Assembly: GCA_022576105.1 (NCBI GenBank)
Contig: JACZRM010000009.1
Coordinates: forward strand, 1 to 17,769
Reading direction: 5' to 3'
DNA length: 17,769 nucleotides
Origin: Chloroflexota bacterium
GTDB taxonomy: Bacteria > Chloroflexota > Dehalococcoidia > UBA3495
The notes beneath the pieces were generated by a model. The model was not told the origin of the DNA, did no database searches, and worked only from the letters and a program-made list of their open reading frames with translations. Of this stretch, positions 8,433-15,650 are shown piece by piece. The stretch's first letter is position 1. Every line of letters begins with the position of its first letter. A program made the position numbers and the translations under genes.

Positions 8433-8438
8433 TATACT
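8433..8438 (+). promoter_or_regulatory. Possible -10 box before the zinc-ribbon gene
   Basis: TATACT at 8433-8438 lies 30 bases before the start of the 70-residue gene. No convincing -35 is present. A longer inverted repeat, CTATTGGC (8338-8345) and GCCAATAG (8385-8392), lies between rpoD and this site but lacks a T tract. Confidence 0.3.
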
Positions 8439-8468
8439 CGTATTAACCGATCCAAGGGAGGAAGTTAG

Positions 8469-8681
8469 GTGCCAGAGTGGGATATGCTGAAATGCCTAAA
8501 GTGTGACGTGGGACAGTTAGTTCCGTTGTCTGACTACGGCGGCCAAGGGGCGGCGGTTCACTACAAGGCTTGGGTGTGTATTAACCCGGATTGTGGCTTC
8601 AACCTCAAAATCCGCAATGGGGACATTTACCTGAACGAGCCAATTACCCCTGGCAATATGAACACGCCCCGCGTGCGATAG
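8469..8681 (+). CDS. Small zinc-ribbon-like hypothetical protein
   Basis: A 70-residue protein of unknown function. It has two cysteine pairs, C9-x2-C12 and C37-x4-C42, separated by about 24 residues containing several aromatic and glycine positions, which fits a single zinc-ribbon fold. The chosen start is GTG at 8469, because AAGGGAGG (8454-8461) lies 7 bases upstream, the best ribosome site in this region. There are no membrane segments. It sits 156 bases after rpoD in the same direction and may be read from its own promoter. The strong ribosome site and cysteine pattern favour a real gene; the role, possibly nucleic-acid or protein binding, is a guess. Confidence 0.75.
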   Translation: MPEWDMLKCLKCDVGQLVPLSDYGGQGAAVHYKAWVCINPDCGFNLKIRNGDIYLNEPITPGNMNTPRVR

Positions 8682-8827
8682 TTCCTTCTGACTGCAACTT
8701 ACCGGAGTTGCCAAAGCGCTTCTCGACTCACTGGTGTGGAGTGCTAGGGGCTGATGTGGCAAAGGTAAGAGCAGGTACCCTGTATTAGGAATTGTCCTAA
8801 GCCGCCTTTAATAATCATCGAATAACC

Positions 8828-8858
8828 AAAAGGGGCGCATACTTATGCGCCCCTTTTT
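8828..8858. terminator. Strong bidirectional terminator between convergent genes
   Basis: AAAAGGGGCGCAT (8828-8840) and ATGCGCCCCTTTT (8845-8857) form a perfect 13-bp stem with a 4-base loop, flanked by an A run on the left and a T run on the right. It ends transcripts from the plus-strand zinc-ribbon gene and from the minus-strand CBS/CorC gene. The rest of 8682-8827 holds no gene I can support. Confidence 0.93.
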
Positions 8859-8877
8859 AGATGGTTTGCGATTCTGC

Positions 8878-10074
8878 CTAGTCAGCCGTCTGAGTGACCG
8901 AGTCTTCATTAATGGGCGTAATGCGCAACTTGCGCAGCCGGCGACCCAAGATGGAAACGACCTCAATGCGCAGGTTATCGGTAAGCACGATGTCGCCGGT
9001 CTGCGGTATTCTGCCCAGGGATTGATAGACAAATCCACCAAGAGTATCCACATCGGCGCTGTCCAATTCCGCGCCGAAGATCACCTTGACATCGTCCGTA
9101 GTGACCCCCGCATCCACCAGCGCCGAGCCATCGGGATACCTTATCACTTCCGGGTCTTGGACCCGGGAGAACTCATCCTCAATTTCGCCCACTATCTCTT
9201 CCAGCAGGTCCTCCATGGTGACCAGACCCTCGCTGCCTCCGTACTCATCCACCACAATTACCATCTGCAAGGCCTTCTGCTGCAGCTCTTCCAGCAAGTC
9301 ATCCAATCGCTTGGACTCTGGAATGAAGAATGCAGGTCTCATTGCATCTCGCAAAGAAGTTTCCTCCTTGCTCTGGCTCAGCATGGTCAGCAAGTCTCGC
9401 GAGTGAACAATACCCACTATGGTGTCCAGATTGTCTTCAAACACGGGTAGGCGGCTGTGGCCACTCAGCCCCATGGATTCAGCAACCTCGCTGAGGGAGG
9501 AATTCACGTTCACGGCCACCATGTCCAACCTGGGCACCATGATCTCCCTCACCGTAGACACATCTAAGCGGAGAATGGACCGGAGCATCTCCCGGTCTCT
9601 TTCATCGACCCTTGCCGAGTCCGCCGCGGCAATGACTCGCTCCTCCAATTCAATATCGGGATCGTCGTCAGTTTCACTGGAGCCGTTATTGGGTCGGCGC
9701 TGGCGCTCTTTGAGTAACCAGCGGTGCAAGGGGGCGGAAAACTGCCGGGACTTGACCGGACCTCTAGTGGCGGCGATGTAGAGGCAACGATTGATAACAG
9801 TGAGGATGGCCAGCAGGGTTAATGCCAGCATGGCAGCCCACCACCAGCCCAATGTTTGAGTGCTCAGGGCCAGGGCCAGTCCAGAGAGGGAGGCGGCGAT
9901 AATACAGGCGTTCTTGAAGGAGGAGACAACGAAGGAGAAATTGTGTTGCGGTTTGCCAATGGCACGCCCATTCCCAACACTTGCGGCGTGTTCCGCCAGG
10001 CTCAGGTAGGCGAAAAGAAGCAGGGAAGCTCCGAAAACTAATGCTAACGGTACTAAGCTACTATCAGTATCCAA
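8878..10074 (-). CDS. HlyC/CorC-family membrane protein with paired CBS domains
   Basis: A 398-residue member of the CNNM/CorC (hemolysin-C-like) group. Family members are linked to Mg2+/Co2+ transport or tolerance at the inner membrane; haemolysis is a historical name. The N-terminus has three hydrophobic segments (about 8-28, 49-72, 77-101) that are shorter and more divergent than a standard DUF21 domain. CBS 1 spans about 179-235 (IMVPRLDMVAV) and CBS 2 about 243-300, including VDEYGGSEGLVTMEDLLEEI, the family hallmark. The C-terminal CorC_HlyC domain occupies about 308-390. The start is TTG (complement of 10072-10074) with GAGGG 7 bases upstream. It lies 65 bases downstream of glmU and is probably cotranscribed with it. 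The domain call is firm; the ion is not known. Confidence 0.92.
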   Translation of the reverse strand: MDTDSSLVPLALVFGASLLLFAYLSLAEHAASVGNGRAIGKPQHNFSFVVSSFKNACIIAASLSGLALALSTQTLGWWWAAMLALTLLAILTVINRCLYIAATRGPVKSRQFSAPLHRWLLKERQRRPNNGSSETDDDPDIELEERVIAAADSARVDERDREMLRSILRLDVSTVREIMVPRLDMVAVNVNSSLSEVAESMGLSGHSRLPVFEDNLDTIVGIVHSRDLLTMLSQSKEETSLRDAMRPAFFIPESKRLDDLLEELQQKALQMVIVVDEYGGSEGLVTMEDLLEEIVGEIEDEFSRVQDPEVIRYPDGSALVDAGVTTDDVKVIFGAELDSADVDTLGGFVYQSLGRIPQTGDIVLTDNLRIEVVSILGRRLRKLRITPINEDSVTQTAD

Positions 10075-10139
10075 TTCTTTACCCTCTTGAACCTAATCGG
10101 CCCTAGAAGGAAATCCAACTCCTTTTGCTAGCATCCTAA

Positions 10140-11498
10140 TCAACTGCTGGGTGGTCTCTTGTCAATCATTCTAGCAGGAATTCCCACAACTAGTCTACCC
10201 GCCGGGACGTCCTTGATCACCACCGCCCCCGCCCCAGTGATGGCATCGGCGCCAACGGTTACCGGAGCCACCAGCATGGTGTCGCAGCCGATGAATGCCC
10301 CCTCGCCAATGATGGTGTTGAGTTTTTCCTTGCCGTTGTAATTGCAGGTGATGGTGCCGGCGCCAATATTTACCTTAGCGCCAATGGTCGCATCACCCAG
10401 ATAGCTGAAGTGCCCGGAAACCGCTCCGGCGGCCAGACGGCTTTCCTTCACCTCTACAAAATTGCCAATGTGGACTCGGGTTTCCAGATAGGCCCCCGAG
10501 CGAAGGTGGCTGTAGGGGCCAATGTCGACATCGCTTTCCATGACTGCCTCTTCCAACACGGAAGCGATGACCTTGCATCGGTCGCCGATGGACGAGTCCC
10601 GCACCATCGAGTTGGGTCCAATCAAACAGTCTTCGCCGATACGGGTGTCTCCGTTCAGCGTCGTGTTAGGCAGGATGATACTGTCCGGTCCTATCGTAAC
10701 GTTGGAGTCGATGTAGACCGAAGCCGGGTCCTGAATAGTCACTCCGGCCAGCATCCATTTCTCCAGAATTCGCCGTCTCTGTACCGCTTCCACCTGCGCT
10801 AGCTGTAGGCGGTTGTTAACGCCCAGCATCTCTGCCGGGTCATTGGCGGCCACACCCTCAATGCTGGCAGCGCTGGAGTTGCCCTGGGCGACCAGCGAGG
10901 TCAAGTATTTCTCTCCGGTGGGACTGGCCGCCAGCCGGTCCAGGTTGTCCTTCAACCAACCGGTCTGGAAGCAGTAGGCGCCCACATTGACTTCGGCTGG
11001 CTCATCCTGGGGGCCAGGCCAATCGGCGGCCTCCACAATGTCAACCACCCGCCCCTTGTTGTCCCTAACCACCCGGCCCAGGTCGTTGGTCTGGATTCCA
11101 CCCACCGTCAGCATGGTCATCTGGTGAGTTTCCGACCGGTGACAGTCCATTAACTTTTGCAGGGACTCCAACTGCACCAGGGGCACATCTGCGTTCTGGA
11201 CTAGGATATGCTCGGCGCTGCTATCCAGCAATTCAACCGCCCGGCTGACGGCGTCACCGGTGCCCAGCACTGCCGGCTGCGTTACATACTCCACCGAGTC
11301 GCCCAGCAGCTGTTTGATGGCCGGCCCGTTTCCGGGAGATATGACCACCACGGTGCGTCCAATCCCCAGACTTTTGACTAAATCCACCGGATACCGGATC
11401 ATCTCTTTGCCGCAGACTTGGTGGAGCACCTTGGGGGTACGGGATTTCATGCGTACTCCCTGTCCGGCGGCTAGTATTACGGCGGCCCATTGCTCCAT
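10140..11498 (-). CDS. glmU: Bifunctional N-acetylglucosamine-1-phosphate uridyltransferase / glucosamine-1-phosphate acetyltransferase
   Basis: Cytosolic enzyme making UDP-GlcNAc for peptidoglycan and other envelope glycans: acetylation of GlcN-1-P, then uridylyl transfer. 452 residues, close to E. coli GlmU. The N-terminal pyrophosphorylase has VILAAGQGVRM and PKVLH, with an NADVPL metal-site motif. The C-terminal left-handed beta helix has many hexapeptide repeats and the acetyltransferase residues in HLRSGA, GNFVEVK and SGHFSYLGD, the last giving H363, the catalytic base position of the E. coli enzyme. I chose ATG at 11498 (minus) because AGGGAG is 9 bases upstream and the protein then starts directly at the nucleotide-binding strand; the frame extends upstream to 11561 without family resemblance. 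First gene of a minus-strand pair. Confidence 0.96.
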   Translation of the reverse strand: MEQWAAVILAAGQGVRMKSRTPKVLHQVCGKEMIRYPVDLVKSLGIGRTVVVISPGNGPAIKQLLGDSVEYVTQPAVLGTGDAVSRAVELLDSSAEHILVQNADVPLVQLESLQKLMDCHRSETHQMTMLTVGGIQTNDLGRVVRDNKGRVVDIVEAADWPGPQDEPAEVNVGAYCFQTGWLKDNLDRLAASPTGEKYLTSLVAQGNSSAASIEGVAANDPAEMLGVNNRLQLAQVEAVQRRRILEKWMLAGVTIQDPASVYIDSNVTIGPDSIILPNTTLNGDTRIGEDCLIGPNSMVRDSSIGDRCKVIASVLEEAVMESDVDIGPYSHLRSGAYLETRVHIGNFVEVKESRLAAGAVSGHFSYLGDATIGAKVNIGAGTITCNYNGKEKLNTIIGEGAFIGCDTMLVAPVTVGADAITGAGAVVIKDVPAGRLVVGIPARMIDKRPPSS

Positions 11499-11607
11499 GA
11501 CGGCACACTCCCTGCTGCTGTTCGACCGATTCGGCCTGTTCGGGCCCTCCCGAACGGTCATTCACCGATAATTTGTCGTTATCGCTACGGATTGTTCTCT
11601 TGTCTCG

Positions 11608-11616
11608 ATTATACCA
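11608..11616 (-). promoter_or_regulatory. glmU promoter, extended -10
   Basis: On the minus strand the sequence reads TGGTATAAT (complement of 11608-11616): a perfect TATAAT preceded by the TGn extended -10 motif. Extended -10 promoters tolerate a weak -35, and none is clear here. Transcription would begin near 11601, about 100 bases before the glmU start. Confidence 0.6.
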
Positions 11617-11733
11617 GCCTATTAAGCAACTTGCCGCAAGGAATGCACCTGTTGTAGCTGCGGTGTATGCCCATGGATTTCGTTGCAGGTTTGAATTTAT
11701 CTTACACGAAGAGTCTCTAACAAAATGAACTAT

Positions 11734-11780
11734 GTCATTGCGAGTGGTGCGAAGCAATCTCAAGCCTTACTAAGGCTTGA
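11734..11780. repeat. GTCATTGCGAG-type repeat with a 21-bp palindrome
   Basis: Positions 11734-11761 resemble a dispersed bacterial intergenic repeat (GTCATTGCGAG...GCGAAGCAATCTC). It runs directly into the perfect palindrome TCAAGCCTTA-C-TAAGGCTTGA (11760-11780). No open reading frame of quality crosses it. The likely nature is a palindromic intergenic repeat unit; a terminator role is unlikely without a T tract. Confidence 0.6.
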
Positions 11781-11800
11781 TGCACGAAAGTCTTGGTGGC

Positions 11801-11945
11801 TGGCATCCTCTACCCTTGTGGGAGAGGACTGAGGTGAGGGGTATCACTCTCTCTCCCCGACAGGTCCGGCATTATCGAGACTCTCGATGAAATCGGAACT
11901 CAGGATAGGCCCAGCCTTCTCCCATCGAGAGGGCCTTACCTTAAA
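11801..11945. repeat. CTCTCCC/GGGAGAGG-type composite repeat
   Basis: The unit contains nested palindromes. CCTCT-a-CCC (11807-11815) pairs with GGGAGAGG (11820-11827). ATCGAGA-C-TCTCGAT (11874-11888) is a perfect 15-base palindrome, and CTCTCGATG (11881-11889) pairs with CATCGAGAG (11923-11931). The CTCTCCC...GAGAGGG style resembles widespread intergenic repeats of free-living bacteria. Non-coding. Confidence 0.5.
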
Positions 11946-11946
11946 A

Positions 11947-12010
11947 GTCATTTTGAGCTAGCGGTGATTCTAGTTTCCTGGATTTTAGACCCTTCGTTAC
12001 ACTCAGGGAA
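11947..12010. repeat. GTCATTTTGAG...CCTTCGTTACACTCAGGG-type repeat
   Basis: The ends GTCATTTTGAG (from 11947) and CCCTTCGTTACACTCAGGGA (to 12010) have the form of a known class of dispersed repeat that reads GTCATTCTGAGC...GATCCTTCGCT..GCTCAGG in many genomes. The arms are partly complementary. This copy looks degenerate. The remaining 12011-12113 shows nothing recognisable. Confidence 0.5.
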
Positions 12011-12113
12011 ACGTCAAAGATCGGCCCTTGACCTCTATCGCACACCATTATCGACACTTTTGAGTAAAAATTCTTCCAGTATGTAAGCCCAGTTGCCGCC
12101 TATCCGCCCAACG

Positions 12114-12142
12114 TTGACAACCCAGCCGTGCCAAGTCACAAT
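12114..12142 (+). promoter_or_regulatory. Promoter of the amidase operon
   Basis: A perfect -35 TTGACA (12114-12119) is followed after 17 bases by CACAAT (12137-12142), four of six matches to the -10 consensus. A TATAAA at 12157-12162 could be an alternative -10. It lies 82 bases before the first gene of the amidase group and downstream of the repeat cluster. Confidence 0.5.
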
Positions 12143-12223
12143 CTGCCTAGCTCAGGTATAAATGCGTGCGCAACCATATCCAGCGCTGATTAGCTGCTCC
12201 TACTCTGTAATGGGGGTATAAAT

Positions 12224-12421
12224 ATGGCTGACCTCACCGAATCAGAAATCCTGGCCCTGGCCAAGGCATCTGGAGTAAACATCCCGCCCGAATTGCTGGC
12301 AGAGGTTGGCTACAGCCTCAACGGGCTGCTGGAGACTTTGAACCAGGTAGATGTGCCTGGACTTGACGCGGTGGAACCCTTGCCCATCGTCATCCCAACC
12401 GCACCAACCGCAAGGAGTTGA
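12224..12421 (+). CDS. GatC/AtzG-like small accessory subunit of an amidase
   Basis: A 65-residue, mostly helical protein. Its pattern (an LAKASGVNIPPELLAEV helix, then LLETLNQVDV, then a VEPLP turn) resembles GatC and the shorter AtzG/DUF4089 proteins, which clamp onto and stabilise an amidase partner. At 65 residues it is nearer AtzG than a normal GatC of about 95. The ATG at 12224 has a GGGGG ribosome site (12212-12216). Its stop lies 4 bases before the amidase start, implying translational coupling. No GatB gene is nearby, which argues for a hydrolase partner and against the tRNA amidotransferase. The homology is weak by eye. Confidence 0.75.
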   Translation: MADLTESEILALAKASGVNIPPELLAEVGYSLNGLLETLNQVDVPGLDAVEPLPIVIPTAPTARS

Positions 12422-12425
12422 CGAT

Positions 12426-13841
12426 ATGGACGCAAAACAGATCCCATTTCTATCAGCCACCGAGCTTTCAACCTTGATTGCGGATAAAGAAGTGTCTCCG
12501 GTTGAAGCTACCCAGGCTTACCTTGATCGAATCAGCGAGGTTGACGTCAAGCTCAACTCCTACATTACCCTTTGCGGTGAAGAGGCCTTGTCTCAGGCCA
12601 AGCAGGCCGAACAGGAAATTTCCGCCGGACGCTACCTGGGGCCGATGCACGGGATTCCCGTCGCGGTGAAAGACCAGTTCAATACCAAGGGAATCCGCAC
12701 CACTAACGGCTCCACCATTCATCAAGACTTCATTCCAGATGAAGATGCCACCGTAATCGCCAACCTGAAGCGTACCGGCGCGGTGCTGCTGGGTAAGCTG
12801 AACATGAGCGAATACGCCAGCGGCGATGCTTTTCGCCATCCCTACGGACGCCCCAGAAATCCCTGGGACCTGTCGCGCAATCCTGGAACCTCCAGCAGCG
12901 GCTCCGGCGCGGCCACCGCGGCCTGCCTTTGCTCCACCTCGTTAGGTGAGGACACCGGAGGCTCTATCCGAGGCCCGGCCTCATTTTGTGGGTTGGTGGG
13001 AATTCGGCCCAGTTGGGGTAGGGTCAGCCGCTACGGTGTGTTTGGCGCCTCCTGGTCGATGGACACGGTGGGGCCCATTTCCCGCACCACCGCCGACTGC
13101 GCCATGACTCTGGGGGCCATCGCTGGCTACGACGCCAAAGACCCCTACACCTGGGACGCTCCGGTGCCCGACTACCTGGCGGCCCTGGACGGTAACATCC
13201 GTGGACTCAGGATCGGAGTCGTTCAGGAGAGAGTGGATGCCGAAGCGATGGAGCCCGATGTGCGCGATGCGGTGGTTAGAGCCATTGCGGTGTTGGGTGA
13301 ACTGGGGGCCATCATCCAAGAAGTGGCGATACCGCTGATGCCCCACTCGGCGGTCATTTCATCGGCGGTAATCAGCGCCGACGCCGCTTCGCTGAACCGG
13401 CAAGACATTGCCGAGCATCTGGCGGAATTCGACCACAACAATCAGGTGCGGTTGCTGATGGGCAGCATCCTGCCGGCCCAGGCCCAGCAAAAAGCCAGCA
13501 AGCTGCGCCAGGTCTTGCGCCAGCAGATACTGGACGCGCTGGAAGGGGTTGACGTGCTGGTTATGCCCACGTCGTCGATCCAGGCGCCGTTGATACCGGA
13601 ACGTGCCGGAATAAATAGCAAACAAGAGGTGTTGGACGGATACAAAGGACGGCGGACCTATACCTCGCCCTTCAATCTGGCTAACACACCGGCACTTTCC
13701 ATCAACTGTGGGTTTACCTCAGATAACCTGCCGGTGGGTCTGCAGATTGCCGGCAAACCCTTTGACGAGACCAGGCTGTTTCAGGTGGCCCATGCCTACG
13801 AGCAGGCCACCGACTGGCACACCCGCCGCCCGCCGGTGTAA
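12426..13841 (+). CDS. Amidase-signature hydrolase (AtzE/GatA-like)
   Basis: A 471-residue amidase-signature enzyme that hydrolyses or transfers amide nitrogen. The Ser-cisSer-Lys triad is complete: K82 (GIPVAVKD), S156 (GTSSSGSG) and nucleophile S180 (DTGGSIRGPASFCG). The 24-residue gap between the serines is standard, and WGRVSRYG and NLPVGLQIAG are also family blocks. ATG at 12426 has AAGGAG (12412-12417) 8 bases upstream. The GatC/AtzG-like gene ends 4 bases before it. Without GatB, GatAB-type tRNA amidation is unlikely for this locus alone; a hydrolase with a small stabilising subunit fits better. Substrate unknown. No signal peptide or membrane segment, so probably cytosolic. Confidence 0.93.
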   Translation: MDAKQIPFLSATELSTLIADKEVSPVEATQAYLDRISEVDVKLNSYITLCGEEALSQAKQAEQEISAGRYLGPMHGIPVAVKDQFNTKGIRTTNGSTIHQDFIPDEDATVIANLKRTGAVLLGKLNMSEYASGDAFRHPYGRPRNPWDLSRNPGTSSSGSGAATAACLCSTSLGEDTGGSIRGPASFCGLVGIRPSWGRVSRYGVFGASWSMDTVGPISRTTADCAMTLGAIAGYDAKDPYTWDAPVPDYLAALDGNIRGLRIGVVQERVDAEAMEPDVRDAVVRAIAVLGELGAIIQEVAIPLMPHSAVISSAVISADAASLNRQDIAEHLAEFDHNNQVRLLMGSILPAQAQQKASKLRQVLRQQILDALEGVDVLVMPTSSIQAPLIPERAGINSKQEVLDGYKGRRTYTSPFNLANTPALSINCGFTSDNLPVGLQIAGKPFDETRLFQVAHAYEQATDWHTRRPPV

Positions 13842-13887
13842 CGCAGGTTTTCTCTTGTCCGTATTTGGCCAGCTAGAGGAAGATTTA

Positions 13888-15237
13888 ATGCCTGAACTGT
13901 ATAATCTAACTGCCTCGGAGGCAGCCACCCAGATAAAGCAGCGCCAGCTTTCTCCGGTAGACCTGGTGGAGTCACTGCTGGCCCGCATCGACGCGCTGGA
14001 GCCGGCGCTCAAGGCCTGGGTCTACCTGGACCGGGAGGCAGTCATATCGGAAGCACAAGCTAAAGCCTCCCAGGTTGAGTCTGGCGGTGCCCTCGGCCCG
14101 CTGCATGGCGTGCCAATTGGCCTGAAGGACATCTACTATACCGCCGGAATTCCCACCACCGCCTGCTCCAAGGTCTACGCTGATTTCGTGCCGGAATACG
14201 ACGGCACCACCGTAAGTCTGCTGAAGCAGGCTGGGGCGATCATCCTGGGCAAGACGGTGACCACCGAGTTTGCCTGCATGGACCCATCACCAACGATCAA
14301 TCCTTGGAACCCAGCCCACACCCCCGGCGGCTCCAGCAGCGGTTCAGCCGTGTCGGTGGCCGCCCGAATGTGCCCCGCCGCCCTGGGGTCGCAGACCGTC
14401 GGGTCGGTGCTGCGCCCGGCGTCCTACAACGGCGTAGTTGGGTTCAAGCCCAGCTTTGGTCTGGTTAGCCGGTATGGCGTAGTCCCGGTCAGCTGGACCC
14501 TGGATACTATCGGCTGGATGACCCGTTCCGTGGCCGACGCCGCCTTGTTGCTTCAGGTTATGGCCGGCCCGGACCCCAACGACATGGTCTCCAGAAGCGA
14601 GCCGGTGCCCGACTACTGCTCAGCAATCCAAAACGCCAACCCTCCCCGCATCGGAGTGCTGCGCGGCTTCTTCGCCGAGAATGCCGATGCGGAAACACAA
14701 AAACATGTTGACGGTGTGGTTCAGCGGTTGGCCTCCGCCGGCGCAGTGGTGGAGGAATTGCCCCTGCCCGACAGCATGGATACCGCCATCGACGACCAGC
14801 AGGTTATCATGGCGGTTGAGGGGGCGGCGTTCCACCAGCCGATGTACGAACGGCAGGCCCAGGATTATCAGCCAATGTTAAGGGCAATGATCCAGCGGGG
14901 ACTGGACACTGACGCTGTAACCTACTCCCGTGCAATGGAGCGCCGCCGCCAATTTGTCACCGACATGCGATTGCTGGCGGAACGGGCCGATATCCTGCTG
15001 ACTCCTTCCACTCCCCATCCGGCCCAAGCCGACCTGACCAACACCGGCAGCCGCTTGTTCCAGGGCCCTTGGACGTCATGCGGCCTGCCAACCATCACCC
15101 TGCCTTCCGGCCTGGCTGAGTCCGGGCTGCCCCTGGGCCTACAGCTTGCCGGCAGTTACCTGGGCGAAGCCGGTCTTTTATCGGCGGCCCTCTGGTGCGA
15201 GCGGGTGCTGGAGGTTCAGCTAACGCCGCCGCTGTAG
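13888..15237 (+). CDS. Second amidase-signature hydrolase
   Basis: A 449-residue amidase-signature enzyme with triad K80 (VPIGLKD), S149 (GGSSSGSA) and S173 in SQTVGSVLRPAS. The QTxGSxxRPA form of the nucleophile motif differs from DTGGSIR in the preceding gene and marks a separate subfamily, so the pair is not a recent duplication. ATG at 13888 has AGAGGA (13875-13880) 7 bases upstream; an open frame reaches back to 13708 but overlaps the first amidase. It lies 46 bases after that gene and is likely in the same operon. No signal peptide. Substrate not predictable; small amides and carbamates are usual in the family. Confidence 0.93.
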   Translation: MPELYNLTASEAATQIKQRQLSPVDLVESLLARIDALEPALKAWVYLDREAVISEAQAKASQVESGGALGPLHGVPIGLKDIYYTAGIPTTACSKVYADFVPEYDGTTVSLLKQAGAIILGKTVTTEFACMDPSPTINPWNPAHTPGGSSSGSAVSVAARMCPAALGSQTVGSVLRPASYNGVVGFKPSFGLVSRYGVVPVSWTLDTIGWMTRSVADAALLLQVMAGPDPNDMVSRSEPVPDYCSAIQNANPPRIGVLRGFFAENADAETQKHVDGVVQRLASAGAVVEELPLPDSMDTAIDDQQVIMAVEGAAFHQPMYERQAQDYQPMLRAMIQRGLDTDAVTYSRAMERRRQFVTDMRLLAERADILLTPSTPHPAQADLTNTGSRLFQGPWTSCGLPTITLPSGLAESGLPLGLQLAGSYLGEAGLLSAALWCERVLEVQLTPPL

Positions 15238-15310
15238 ATGAAAATGTGGGACTTGAGCATCGCGTTGGTTGAGATTTATGGCTTTTTCTCATTGCGCCGG
15301 AATAATTTGC

Positions 15311-15348
15311 CGTTCGTCCTGAGCTTGTCGAAGGGCTTACCACGAACG
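15311..15348. repeat. GTTCGTCCTGAGC repeat, copy 1
   Basis: CGTTCGTCCTGAGCTTGTCG begins at 15311, and CGTTCGT (15311-15317) pairs with ACGAACG (15342-15348). A nested inverted repeat CCACG/CGTGG follows (15340-15354). This sequence type is a widespread dispersed intergenic repeat in environmental bacteria. The stretch 15238-15310 shows nothing. Confidence 0.65.
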
Positions 15349-15395
15349 TACGTGGAAATCGGTGCCGCCAACTACCATTGGCACTAACCCGGTCC

Positions 15396-15450
15396 CGTTC
15401 GTCCTGAGCCCCTTCAGCAAGCTCAGCACAGGCCTGCCGCAGGATGAACG
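15396..15450. repeat. GTTCGTCCTGAGC repeat, copy 2 (long hairpin)
   Basis: CGTTCGTCCTG (15396-15406) pairs with CAGGATGAACG (15440-15450) over 11 bp with one wobble. The internal 23 bases at 15411-15433 recur at 17393-17415 with two differences, showing directly that the element is dispersed. Confidence 0.72.
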
Positions 15451-15461
15451 AAGTCGCACAT

Positions 15462-15523
15462 GGTTCGACAAGCTCACCACGAGCGGCGGTCCCGTTCGTC
15501 CTGAGCCGGTCGAAGGACCGAGG
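15462..15523. repeat. GTTCGTCCTGAGC repeat, inverted half copy and copy 3
   Basis: GGTTCGACAAGCTCACCACG (from 15462) is the inverted form of the unit. CGTTCGTCCTGAGCCGGTCG (from 15493) is a third direct copy, ending in GAAGGACCGAGGG. Together with copies 1 and 2 they fill most of the gap between the second amidase and the thiolase. Confidence 0.65.
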
Positions 15524-15528
15524 GTTGG

Positions 15529-15557
15529 TTGACGACCAGTGGCATCCATTCCATAAT
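15529..15557 (+). promoter_or_regulatory. Promoter of the thiolase-DUF35 operon
   Basis: TTGACG (15529-15534), 17 bases, then CATAAT (15552-15557): five of six matches in each box at ideal spacing. It starts immediately after the last repeat copy and lies about 93 bases before the thiolase start. Confidence 0.6.
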
Positions 15558-15590
15558 GGCCTCTACCAAGGTGCTCAGATAGAATAGCGC

Positions 15591-15631
15591 ACTGATACAA
15601 AAGTGCATGAATAGTAAGTGCACAGTTCAGT
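15591..15631. promoter_or_regulatory. Nested inverted repeat before the thiolase ribosome site
   Basis: ACTGA...TCAGT (15591-15595 and 15627-15631) encloses GTGCA...TGCAC (15603-15607 and 15619-15623). AAGTGCA also occurs as a direct repeat (15601-15607, 15616-15622). It lies downstream of the predicted promoter, where a repressor or an RNA hairpin could act. Confidence 0.3.
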
Positions 15632-15650
15632 ATTCGGAGAGACGAGCTAT

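Noticed and set aside
8591..8788. A 65-codon frame overlapping the zinc-ribbon gene
   Set aside because: It overlaps the better supported 8469-8681 gene in another frame and has no ribosome site or motif.
8845..9450. A 201-codon plus-strand frame opposite the CBS/CorC gene
   Set aside because: It is antisense to clear CBS and CorC domains and starts inside the terminator hairpin.
11254..11763. A 169-codon minus-strand frame crossing the glmU start, with a hydrophobic stretch near its N-terminus
   Set aside because: More than half of it overlaps glmU in another frame; it also spans the glmU promoter. The hydrophobic patch is short and no ribosome site is seen.
11734..12010. CRISPR array
   Set aside because: The repeats are different from one another, palindromic and unevenly spaced, with no constant direct repeat and no cas genes.
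12426..13841. gatA of the Glu-tRNA amidotransferase
   Set aside because: The catalytic region is similar, but gatB is absent, the small subunit is shorter than GatC, and a second unrelated amidase follows; a generic amidase call is safer.
15396..15450. Rho-independent terminator after the second amidase
   Set aside because: The hairpin is long, but no T tract follows and it matches a dispersed repeat unit.
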